From Carnobacterium sp. 17-4 (lineage in GTDB: Bacteria > Bacillota > Bacilli > Lactobacillales > Carnobacteriaceae): a DNA stretch of 64,000 nt. The translations under genes and the position numbers were made by a program. Of the stretch, positions 55,490 to 64,000 are shown in pieces (within the stretch, counting starts at the first letter, position 1; each line of letters starts with the position of its first letter). The DNA lies in assembly GCF_000195575.1 (NCBI RefSeq), contig NC_015391.1, positions 222,501-286,500 of the forward strand, written 5' to 3'. The notes below the pieces were generated by a model. The model searched no databases and was not told the DNA's origin. It saw only the letters and a list, made by a program, of their open reading frames with translations.

Positions 55490-55957
55490 ATGGTAGTAAA
55501 AACGTTTGGTATAAAAATTGAGAATCAAAATTATCGCACGCGTGTTGGTGTACACTTTGTGATTTTTGACCAAGATAGGAAACAAATTTTACTTGTTTCA
55601 CCACCGAATGGTTCTTTTTTACTGCCAGGAGGAGAAATTGAAGCGAATGAAACGCATGAAGAAACGGCAAAACGGGAATCCATGGAAGAATTAGGTTTTG
55701 AAATAGAGCTCGGGGAATTTATCGGTGAAGCAGAGGATTACTATTATTCTAAACACCGTAAGCAGCATTATCATAATCCTGCATATTTTTATACTGTTAA
55801 GTCATGGAAATCCATCTGTGATCCACTAGAGGATTTCAATCAATTAGAATGGATGACTATTTCTGAAGCGTTAGCCAAATTAAAAAGAGGTAGCCATAAA
55901 TGGGCTGTACAACAATACGAAAAATCGTATATGAAGATGAGTCATTCAACAGAATAA
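55490..55957 (+). CDS. Nudix hydrolase
   Basis: 155 aa. Complete Nudix box at 48-70: G48, E54, R62-E63, E66-E67, G69, which binds Mg and the diphosphate. LLVSPPNGSFLLPGG precedes it. Substrate not predictable. Members clean up nucleotide derivatives. GAGGAAC precedes the ATG. Single gene. Confidence 0.92.
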   Translation: MVVKTFGIKIENQNYRTRVGVHFVIFDQDRKQILLVSPPNGSFLLPGGEIEANETHEETAKRESMEELGFEIELGEFIGEAEDYYYSKHRKQHYHNPAYFYTVKSWKSICDPLEDFNQLEWMTISEALAKLKRGSHKWAVQQYEKSYMKMSHSTE

Positions 55958-55970
55958 TAAACATACGAAA

Positions 55971-55998
55971 GGGAGGTGAGACTTTTGTCTCACCTCCC
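55971..55998. other. Perfect hairpin without T-run between convergent genes
   Basis: GGGAGGTGAGAC / GTCTCACCTCCC, 12-bp perfect stem with loop TTTT. Neither strand has a T-run after it, so it is not a standard intrinsic terminator. Confidence 0.6.
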
Positions 55999-56014
55999 GC
56001 TTAAGAATATACTA

Positions 56015-56455
56015 TTATTTATCTGCTTCGTAATCAACAGCAGTGACGGTTACATCGATATTGCCACTCGTAGCTTTTGAGTAAGGACAATAAGCATGAG
56101 CTTTATCTGCTAATTCTTTGGTAGTTGCTTCATCTTGACCTTCAATTCCAACATCCAATCTTACTGCAAGTTTAAATCCGCCGTCAGTTGGATCTGAATG
56201 CAATTCAACAGTTGCAATAACTTGGCTTTTTCCAGAAATTTTTTCTTCTTTCATCATATGTTCTAAAGCCGAATTGAAACATGCGCTGTATCCTAGTGCG
56301 AATAATTGTTCTGGGTTACTCCCTTGTCCAGGACCGCCCATATCTTTTGGAGTAGAAACACGTACAGAAAATGACTTATCTGGTAAATGGCTTTCTCCAT
56401 TTCGTCCACCAGTATTAATTGCTGTAGTTTGATACATTAATTTTGAATCTGCCAT
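56015..56455 (-). CDS. ohr: Organic hydroperoxide resistance protein Ohr
   Basis: 146 aa OsmC/Ohr fold. Two redox cysteines C59 (GYSACFNSAL) and C123 (AYCPYSKAT) that reduce organic peroxides with lipoyl thiols as partner. GAGGAG precedes the ATG. No OhrR regulator gene is adjacent. Confidence 0.93.
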   Translation of the reverse strand: MADSKLMYQTTAINTGGRNGESHLPDKSFSVRVSTPKDMGGPGQGSNPEQLFALGYSACFNSALEHMMKEEKISGKSQVIATVELHSDPTDGGFKLAVRLDVGIEGQDEATTKELADKAHAYCPYSKATSGNIDVTVTAVDYEADK

Positions 56456-56618
56456 ATTTGTAATTCTCCTCTCTAAATTATCGTACGTACCAAGTATACT
56501 AATAGTGAAGATAAAACCCTAATCATCTGTTTGGGATAGATAAAAAGAAAAACTAGTTGAAAAGTAAAAAGTGTATCGCTAAAATTGAGAGAAGAAGACA
56601 TAGGAAGGAGAGAGTTTT

Positions 56619-56798
56619 ATGCCATTTGTACATGTTGAATTAGTTGAAGGTCGGACTGCGGAACAAAAAGCAGGTTTAGTTAAAGACATTACGCAAGCAG
56701 TAGTAAAGAATACCGGAGCAACAGAAGATCGAGTTCATGTTATTATAGAAGATATGAAAAAAAACAATTACGCTGTTGGCGGGAAATTACTGGGTTAA
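56619..56798 (+). CDS. 4-oxalocrotonate tautomerase family protein
   Basis: 59 aa, below the usual ORF cut-off but convincing. [20 protein letters not shown] shows the catalytic Pro exposed after removal of Met, and [21 protein letters not shown] is the typical C-terminal half. AAGGAG is 8 bases before the ATG. Promiscuous tautomerase, hexamer in known cases. The natural substrate here is unknown. Divergent from ohr. Confidence 0.92.
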   Translation: MPFVHVELVEGRTAEQKAGLVKDITQAVVKNTGATEDRVHVIIEDMKKNNYAVGGKLLG

Positions 56799-56865
56799 AT
56801 TAAAGAGGTAAAAGTTCTTGGAAAAGGTTTATATTTGTTAAAAGACTTTATAAAAAGTTGAGTTT

Positions 56866-56911
56866 AAAAACCCCAAATTTACTTATACTTAAGTAAATTT
56901 GGGGTTTTTTA
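56866..56911. terminator. Bidirectional terminator
   Basis: AAACCCCAAATTTACTT and complement with T-runs on both strands, between the tautomerase and the ArsR-like gene. Confidence 0.92.
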
Positions 56912-56913
56912 GT

Positions 56914-57816
56914 TTAAGAATAGTACATCTTAAATTTTATATCTTGCGGATGGTTCCCAAAATGTTCTCCAAATAAAGTGGCTCCACCTAAATTTTCAGC
57001 ATCCTTCTTTACTTCAATTCGTAAACTCCAAATCTCGTTTTTTGTATTTATATCTTGAATTGTAAAGTCTGATAGAGCCTCACCATCCATATATGTTCCA
57101 TGAGAAGTAATTCTTATTGTTTTTAGTAATCCATATTGATTTAATTTAGAAGGGTACCATTCTGGATTTAGTTTACCCCTTGTATCTGAAAAGTCACCTG
57201 GACTAGTCCAAGTTCCTAATTCAATATCATTTAAACTAAAAGTGATATCAGATGGCCATACATCATTTGAGAATGGAAATTCTGACGAAATTTCCATACT
57301 GATTTCAAGTTGTTCTAACTTTTCATCTTCATTTAAAAAATTGGGTGTCTTATATTCTACATAACCTTCAGTAAACCAAAGAATTTGGGCATCCATTCTT
57401 TTTGAATCCATAAAAAATTTCGGTTCATCAACTTCTCCGATAAAATCTTTGACAGTAGCTAGACCACAAGTTGGGGAAACTGAATAATCTGTGTATTGTC
57501 CTACTGGAATAGTAGTTTCTCTTGTCTCAAAAGAACGATAGATTTTTTTAGGAAATAGAATTTCTATGTGATCAACTTTTAATATCGAAATTTTTTGTGA
57601 TCCTGATTTCCCTGGAATTCGTTCGGTTTTAATTAAGCCAGATGCTTCTAATTTTTTGATGTGTTTTGTTATTACAGCACTACTTAATCCAATAGCTCCA
57701 GCGATTTCTTTTATATTCATTTTATTTTTAGAAAGCAATTGAATAATGTTGAGTCTCACAGGACTGGCTAAAGCTTCATAAACAGGTAATGAAGCATCCG
57801 ATATATCTATTTGCAT
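56914..57816 (-). CDS. ArsR-like HTH regulator with large C-terminal domain
   Basis: 300 aa, three times a normal ArsR. Residues about 10-75 are the winged helix (YEALASPVRLNIIQLLSK, then GLSSAVITKHIKKLEASGLI). The remaining 220 residues are beta-rich with many aromatic residues and no metal cysteine cluster. They may be a sugar-sensing domain. The gene is divergent from the arabinan operon, so it is the likely local regulator of abfA and followers. TAGGAGTG precedes the ATG. The ligand is not known; arabinose or an arabino-oligosaccharide is my guess. Confidence 0.8.
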   Translation of the reverse strand: MQIDISDASLPVYEALASPVRLNIIQLLSKNKMNIKEIAGAIGLSSAVITKHIKKLEASGLIKTERIPGKSGSQKISILKVDHIEILFPKKIYRSFETRETTIPVGQYTDYSVSPTCGLATVKDFIGEVDEPKFFMDSKRMDAQILWFTEGYVEYKTPNFLNEDEKLEQLEISMEISSEFPFSNDVWPSDITFSLNDIELGTWTSPGDFSDTRGKLNPEWYPSKLNQYGLLKTIRITSHGTYMDGEALSDFTIQDINTKNEIWSLRIEVKKDAENLGGATLFGEHFGNHPQDIKFKMYYS

Positions 57817-57864
57817 GAAATCACTCCTAAGTTAATGAATGTCTTGATTTGTTGATTTAATATT

Positions 57865-57893
57865 AGTGTAATGGCTAATCAAATTATTGTCAA
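57865..57893 (-). promoter_or_regulatory. Promoter of the ArsR-like gene
   Basis: Minus strand TTGACA (57893-57888), 17 bases, TACACT (57870-57865). Confidence 0.65.
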
Positions 57894-57926
57894 TTCTTTT
57901 TTTGAGAAGAAGATTAACTAATCAGC

Positions 57927-57957
57927 TAATTGTTTTAAAATAAAAACAAAACAATTA
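57927..57957. repeat. Inverted repeat in the regulator-abfA intergenic region
   Basis: TAATTGTTTT (57927-57936) and AAAACAATTA (57948-57957), perfect 10-base arms, 11-base spacer, 12 bases before the abfA -35. Candidate operator of the ArsR-like regulator. Confidence 0.55.
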
Positions 57958-57969
57958 ACTATAAAACTA

Positions 57970-57998
57970 TTGACAGCGATTACATTTATGTTTATATT
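57970..57998 (+). promoter_or_regulatory. Arabinan operon promoter with cre site
   Basis: TTGACA (57970-57975), 17 bases, TATATT (57993-57998). TGACAGCGATTACA (57971-57984) fits the CcpA cre consensus TGWNANCGNTNWCA at every position and covers the -35, so glucose repression is expected. Confidence 0.85.
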
Positions 57999-58039
57999 AT
58001 GTTTATAAACTAATTCTAGAAGATAGTTTTACAATATAA

Positions 58040-59566
<1,527 letters not shown>

Positions 59567-59584
59567 AAATATGGAGGTTAAATA

Positions 59585-60841
59585 ATGAACAGGTTTAAAA
59601 AATATTTGCTAACAGGAATTGCTAGTTTGGTATTAGTAACTCTTTCTGGTTGTAGTAATCCCAATACTATTACATTTTGGAATCCTTTGACAGGTGATGA
59701 TGGTGCTTATATGGATAACATGGTAGAAGCATATAATGAAACTGATCCAGAATTTCCATTAGAAGCAGTTATATCTCCTGACATGTATACGAAAATTTAT
59801 ACAGTAATGAACTCAGGTGAAGGGGTTCCAGATTTAACTTTAATACATGCTGATAGAGTACCGGGATTTGTAAGATTGGGAATGTTAGAATCAATTGATC
59901 CTTTAATGAAAAACAATACAGATTTAAATGCTGATAATTACTTAGAGCAGGCTTGGGTACCTGGTACTGTAGATGGTACGCAATATACTATTCCTTTAGA
60001 TATACATGGTAGTGCGATGTATTATAATGTTGATATGCTAGAAAAGTACGGGGTTTCTAATTTTTTAGATGATGATGTAGTTACATTTGAAGAAATACTT
60101 TCATTGAAAGGTAAGTTAGATGAAGGTCAATATGCAATCAACAATGCTTTGATTGAATGGACAACTTTAGCTAATGTAGTAAATCGTGGTGGAAATATTG
60201 AACAAGATGGAAAACCAACGATTGATACACCCGAAATGAAAGAAGTAGTAAGTCAGCTACGTCAATTAGCAGAAGCAGGTCTAATTACTCCAAATGGTGA
60301 GGACGGTTATGCCATTTTTCAAGGAGGAGATGTCCTGTTTTCAACTGATGGAACTTGGACTTCAACAGCACATGATTCAGTTGAAACATTAAACTGGGGT
60401 GTAACAAATACGTATGCATTCGAGCCAGGTACATTTAATAACCGTTCATCAGCACATTTGTTCTCAATGTTAGAAAGTGAAGAAAGAACAGATGAAAAAG
60501 AACAAGGGATTGCTGATTTTTTAAATTACGTACGCGAAAATTCTATGGAATGGGCTAAAGCAGGACAAATTGTAGCAAGTAGAGATGTTTTTGAAGATCC
60601 AGAGTATGAACAATATCCGCAATCATTCTTTACATCTTCTGAAGAAGAAAAAGAATCTCTTCATATTTTTGAATACGAGCACTACGGTTATGTAGAACAA
60701 GCGTTAGCAACAGTATTAGTTGATATGATTTATGGAAATATTGAAATAGAAGATGGTCTAGTTCAAGCACAACGTCAAGTTGAAGATTTAGTAGCTCAAG
60801 GTGGAGCAGGAGAAGTAGAGGCAGCAGAAGTAGCGGAATAA
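59585..60841 (+). CDS. Sugar ABC transporter substrate-binding lipoprotein
   Basis: 418 aa, family 1 solute-binding protein. Lipobox LSGC with C23. ITFWNPLTGDDG start, PDLTLIHADRVPGF. Ends in an acidic Ala/Glu-rich tail. Context suggests arabino-oligosaccharides, as for AraN of Bacillus. GGAGG precedes the ATG. 18 bases after abfA. Confidence 0.9.
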   Translation: MNRFKKYLLTGIASLVLVTLSGCSNPNTITFWNPLTGDDGAYMDNMVEAYNETDPEFPLEAVISPDMYTKIYTVMNSGEGVPDLTLIHADRVPGFVRLGMLESIDPLMKNNTDLNADNYLEQAWVPGTVDGTQYTIPLDIHGSAMYYNVDMLEKYGVSNFLDDDVVTFEEILSLKGKLDEGQYAINNALIEWTTLANVVNRGGNIEQDGKPTIDTPEMKEVVSQLRQLAEAGLITPNGEDGYAIFQGGDVLFSTDGTWTSTAHDSVETLNWGVTNTYAFEPGTFNNRSSAHLFSMLESEERTDEKEQGIADFLNYVRENSMEWAKAGQIVASRDVFEDPEYEQYPQSFFTSSEEEKESLHIFEYEHYGYVEQALATVLVDMIYGNIEIEDGLVQAQRQVEDLVAQGGAGEVEAAEVAE

Positions 60842-60864
60842 ATTACTCACTTATTAAATGCTGA

Positions 60865-60904
60865 AATAATTTGCGGTATCACATTCATGGTACCGCAAAT
60901 TATT
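60865..60904 (+). other. Intercistronic hairpin after the binding-protein gene
   Basis: AATAATTTGCGGTA and TACCGCAAATTATT, 14-bp perfect stem, loop of 12, no T-run. Such hairpins protect the upstream mRNA and raise binding protein over permease. Confidence 0.75.
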
Positions 60905-60929
60905 GTATGAGAAAGGATGACATAAATAA

Positions 60930-61850
60930 ATGCAAAGTGAAAATTTATTAGTCGTTGAGACTGAAAAGAAGAAAAAGAGAAAATCGATGAAGCAATTTGC
61001 TTTTATTGGACCTCACCTTGTTCTTTTTTTAATATTTATACTTATACCAACAATATATGGTATATATGCATCTTTCACACAGTGGAATCTAATTGGAGAA
61101 CCGGAATGGGTAGGTCTTAGCAATTTTAAAACACTTCTTTTTGATAAAAGTTCAACATTTCATTTTCAACTTAGAAATGGATTAAAGAATACGTTGCTAT
61201 TTGTGGGTTTGACGGTACCATTACAAATCTTGATACCATTAACAGTAGCAGTTGCTTTAGAAAATAAAAAAGTGAAATTCAAAAGCTTGTTTCAGGCTAT
61301 TTTCTATATTCCAGGACTAATTTCGGTATCAGCAGCAGCGATTATTTGGTTACTGATTTTTAATCCACGTTTAGGACCTGTAAATAACTTGCTTAGTTCA
61401 GCAACTGTATGGATGGTAAATCAACCTAATGCATGGGCTATTATAGTTTTCATGTCATTATGGGGCGCTATTGGTGGTAACTTAATTATTTATCGATCAG
61501 CTATTAGTGGAGTATCAGCTGATTTATATGAATCAGCTGATATTGATGGAGCTGGTCCAGTGCGGAAGTTTTTTAGTATCACCTTACCTTCTATCCGTTT
61601 TCCATTGTTTTACACAGTTGTCATGTCTACGGCGGGAGCATTTAATGTATACGCACAACCATTAATGATAACAAACGGAGGACCTGAACAGTCTACACAT
61701 GTAATGATGATGTATATCCGTCAACTAGCATTTGGTACTGGAGAGTCAGTTGCTGGTATGGCATCAGCGATGTCAGTATTGTTAGGACTTGTTATTGTTT
61801 CTATTTCCGTTTTTCAATTTATCGTTATGTATCGTAATTCTAAAGGATAG
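60930..61850 (+). CDS. Sugar ABC transporter permease (AraP/MalF type)
   Basis: 306 aa, basic N-terminus then six helices. Loop YESADIDGAGPVRKFFSITLPSI carries the EAA motif that contacts the ATPase. AAAGGATG precedes the ATG. Pairs with the next permease. The ATPase (MsmK-like, shared) is not in this window. Confidence 0.92.
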   Translation: MQSENLLVVETEKKKKRKSMKQFAFIGPHLVLFLIFILIPTIYGIYASFTQWNLIGEPEWVGLSNFKTLLFDKSSTFHFQLRNGLKNTLLFVGLTVPLQILIPLTVAVALENKKVKFKSLFQAIFYIPGLISVSAAAIIWLLIFNPRLGPVNNLLSSATVWMVNQPNAWAIIVFMSLWGAIGGNLIIYRSAISGVSADLYESADIDGAGPVRKFFSITLPSIRFPLFYTVVMSTAGAFNVYAQPLMITNGGPEQSTHVMMMYIRQLAFGTGESVAGMASAMSVLLGLVIVSISVFQFIVMYRNSKG

Positions 61851-61864
61851 CAAGGAGAGAGAAT

Positions 61865-62707
61865 ATGAGGAAAATTAGTATAACAAAGTATTTAGCTTAC
61901 TTCTTTTTGGTAACTTCCTGTGTAGTATGGGTCTTTCCAGTATTATTTGGTTTTTTTACATCCTTTAAAGCTCAAGGAGACATCATGACAGTAGGATTTA
62001 GTATGCTTCCTGCAAATTGGGTTATTCAAAATTATATTAGTGTCTTAACCAATACATCAAGTGCACCAATTGTCCAATGGTTTTTAAATTCATTGGTGAT
62101 CTCTGGTTCACATACTTTCTTAGTTGTACTTATTGTTTCACTAGCAGCGTTTGGATATACTCGTATTGATTTTAAAGGAAAAGAAACATTGTTCTTTACT
62201 ATTCTTGCATTATCTATGTTTCCAGCAGTTGTTAATATTATTCCATCTTATAAAATTGTCGAAGCACTTGGATGGGTAAATTCACCATTAGCAGTAATTG
62301 TTCCTGGACTAGGTGGAGTTGGAAATGTCTTTCTTGTACGTCAATTTATGTTAGGAATTCCTAAAGAATTTGATGAATCTGCTAGAATGGATGGTGCTTC
62401 AGATTTCACTATTTATTTTAAAATTATTCTACCTTTAGTTAAACCAGTTTTAATTGTAACAGGATTATTCTCTTTTATAGGATCATGGAATGATTTCTTA
62501 TGGCCTACAATTGTATTAAATGATGTAAATAAACTGACTATTACTGCGGGATTACAATTACTTCAAGATTTATATGGTGGATATGCAATGACAGGAGAGT
62601 TAATGGCTTCAGCTATTATTGCTATGATACCAACAGTTTTACTTTTCTTGTTCGCTCAAAAATACTTTATAGAATCAATGAATCTAAACGCGGGTGTAAA
62701 AGGATAA
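61865..62707 (+). CDS. Sugar ABC transporter permease (AraQ/MalG type)
   Basis: 280 aa, six helices. EAA loop FDESARMDGASDFTIYFKIILPLVKP and the C-terminal KYFIESMNLNAGVKG typical of MalG-like permeases. 14 bases after its partner with AAGGAGAG before the ATG. Confidence 0.92.
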   Translation: MRKISITKYLAYFFLVTSCVVWVFPVLFGFFTSFKAQGDIMTVGFSMLPANWVIQNYISVLTNTSSAPIVQWFLNSLVISGSHTFLVVLIVSLAAFGYTRIDFKGKETLFFTILALSMFPAVVNIIPSYKIVEALGWVNSPLAVIVPGLGGVGNVFLVRQFMLGIPKEFDESARMDGASDFTIYFKIILPLVKPVLIVTGLFSFIGSWNDFLWPTIVLNDVNKLTITAGLQLLQDLYGGYAMTGELMASAIIAMIPTVLLFLFAQKYFIESMNLNAGVKG

Positions 62708-62722
62708 TAGAGGTGGGAATTA

Positions 62723-63127
62723 ATGAAAAGGAATATCGAACGAAAATTATTTTTAATAGGATCTATATGGAATATAATTAATGCTTTCATAACAGTCTTT
62801 GGATATTCTATGTGGGTTAGGTCAGAAGGAATATCTCACCTAAGAACTATCCCTACTAATGAGTTAGAAGTAAATGGAAACTTAGTGGATTCTCTGTTCA
62901 CTGTTTCTGTAACCTATGGATTGCTTCTCTTTGTTATAGGTTTTATAAACTTTTTCATTATTAAAACAATAGAAGATGGAAAAATACAAAAAAAAATTAT
63001 AATTTGGTCAGGAATTTTAGTGATGTTCTCTTTAATAACTTTAGATGTAATTTCACTACTTTCTTATTTAATGATGTTTGTAGTGTATCAATCTAAAAAC
63101 AAGGCTATTCGTTTAGTAAATGTCTAA
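62723..63127 (+). CDS. Small four-helix membrane protein of unknown function
   Basis: 134 aa. Hydrophobic segments at about 10-30, 55-80, 90-110 and 112-128. No family recognised. Between the permeases and the GH43 gene, with GAGGTGG before the ATG and only 15 bases from the permease stop, so it belongs to the operon. Possible role in uptake or surface display is inference only. Confidence 0.75.
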   Translation: MKRNIERKLFLIGSIWNIINAFITVFGYSMWVRSEGISHLRTIPTNELEVNGNLVDSLFTVSVTYGLLLFVIGFINFFIIKTIEDGKIQKKIIIWSGILVMFSLITLDVISLLSYLMMFVVYQSKNKAIRLVNV

Positions 63128-63181
63128 TTATTTAATAAGTAATAAAATTCTATAAAGTTAATAAAACAGAAGGAGATTTAC

Positions 63182-64000
63182 ATGAAATATTTTATCATGT
63201 TTCTTTTATTGTCAGCTTTATTTTTAGAGGGGTGTTCAGAAACAGAATCTGTGGATCATAACTTTGAGGAACCAGAATTTGAAAATGCTACAGTGCATGA
63301 TCCATCAGTAATTTTTGTTAATAATTACTTTTATGTCATAGGTTCGCATTTGGAATTTGCTAAAAGTAAAGATTTAATACAGTGGGAGCAACTTTCAACA
63401 AGTGTTCCAACTAATACTTTATTTTCCAATGTCTATAAAGAACTAGCTGAATCTTTTGAATATGCTAAAACAAAAACTCTGTGGGCAGGAGATATCATAC
63501 AATTAAAAGATGATAAATTCTATATGTACTATACTGCGGCAGAAGGAACAACACCTCTTTCGACATTAGGAGTTGCAATATCTGACCATGTAGAAGGCCC
63601 CTATGAAGATCTTGGAGTTATATTGAAATCAGGATCTATAAAAGAAAATGGAAAAATGCATGATGCAACAGTTGAACCAAATGTAATTGACCCACATGTT
63701 TTTTTTGATAATGAGGATCATTTATGGATGGTTTATGGTTCTTATTCAGGAGGCATTTATATACTTAAAATGGATGAATCAACTGGCAAGCCAGAACCTA
63801 ATCAAGGATACGGTAAAAAATTATTAGGTGCTAATCATAGTAGAATTGAAGCTCCGTACATTTTATATAGCCCAGAAACGAAATATTATTATTTATTTCT
63901 ATCATTTGGAGGATTAGATTCAAAAGGAGGATACAACATAAGAGTTGCAAGGTCTGAAAATCCTGATGGGCCTTATATTGATGCCAAAAATCAAAATATG
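63182..64000 (+). CDS. GH43 lipoprotein, probable arabinanase, cut by the window end
   Basis: First 273 codons, no stop. Lipobox LEGC with C18, so it is anchored outside the cell. GH43 five-bladed fold triad: D40 in VHDPSVIF, D170 in VIDPHVFF, E223 in RIEAPYILY. Closest to arabinan endo-1,5-alpha-L-arabinosidases. It would cut arabinan outside, the ABC importer take up the fragments, and GH51 finish inside. AGAAGGAG precedes the ATG. Confidence 0.88.
   Translation, partial: MKYFIMFLLLSALFLEGCSETESVDHNFEEPEFENATVHDPSVIFVNNYFYVIGSHLEFAKSKDLIQWEQLSTSVPTNTLFSNVYKELAESFEYAKTKTLWAGDIIQLKDDKFYMYYTAAEGTTPLSTLGVAISDHVEGPYEDLGVILKSGSIKENGKMHDATVEPNVIDPHVFFDNEDHLWMVYGSYSGGIYILKMDESTGKPEPNQGYGKKLLGANHSRIEAPYILYSPETKYYYLFLSFGGLDSKGGYNIRVARSENPDGPYIDAKNQNM

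Overview
The window is an AT-rich, gene-dense chromosomal segment of a low-GC Gram-positive bacterium of the order Lactobacillales. Carnobacterium is my best guess. The reasons are an rRNA operon followed by a tRNA cluster, a two-gene ctsR-clpC heat-shock operon without mcsA/mcsB, the dnaX-ybaB-recR-yaaL-tmk-darA-holB-yabA chain, strong AGGAGG ribosome sites, ECF-type vitamin uptake (BioY, FolT) and an adenosylcobalamin-dependent ribonucleotide reductase beside an anaerobic one. No insertion sequence, prophage or CRISPR array is visible. The genus call is inference.

Layout. 1-3634: 3' part of 23S rRNA, 5S rRNA and eight tRNAs (Val, Lys, Leu, Thr, Gly, Leu, Arg, Pro). 3635-7000: ctsR-clpC with a long structured leader. 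7000-16700: a small cell-surface-type protein, a PucR-type regulator, tadA, proC, a tocopherol-cyclase-like protein, ogt, the NrdR-box-controlled nrdDG operon, ywbE and the birA-bioY operon. 16700-24500: a MacB-like ABC transporter, a GrpB-family protein, alr, an orphan small protein, and an ABC system split between two convergent operons (deacetylase plus binding protein against permease plus ATPase). 24738-35386: SRP RNA, then DNA replication, repair and RNA modification genes in the order also found in Bacillus, but without ricT/yaaT and with an oxidoreductase inserted. 35400-46640: mscL, a lipoprotein, an FAD oxidase, aspA with a divergent Lrp regulator, proBA, a P-type cation ATPase, two probable small RNA genes and a DJ-1/PfpI protein. 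46800-55367: mgsA, nrdJ with NrdR boxes, a methionine uptake operon (metN-metI-metQ-M20 amidohydrolase) behind two tandem methionine T-boxes, and folT behind a tetrahydrofolate riboswitch. 55490-64000: a Nudix hydrolase, Ohr, a 4-oxalocrotonate tautomerase, and an arabinan/arabino-oligosaccharide operon (GH51, ABC importer, small membrane protein, GH43 lipoprotein cut by the window end) with a divergent ArsR-like regulator and a perfect CcpA cre site.

Regulation is unusually readable here. Visible signals are NrdR box pairs at two ribonucleotide reductase loci, a BirA operator over a consensus promoter, tandem T-boxes, a THF riboswitch, a cre site and a weak CtsR box. The most interesting unexplained structure is at about 45754-46030. 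Two adjacent, similarly built minus-strand elements each have a hairpin with a C-rich, anti-Shine-Dalgarno-like loop, a C-rich linker and an intrinsic terminator. They look like a tandem pair of regulatory RNAs of the general streptococcal csRNA or Listeria LhrC design.
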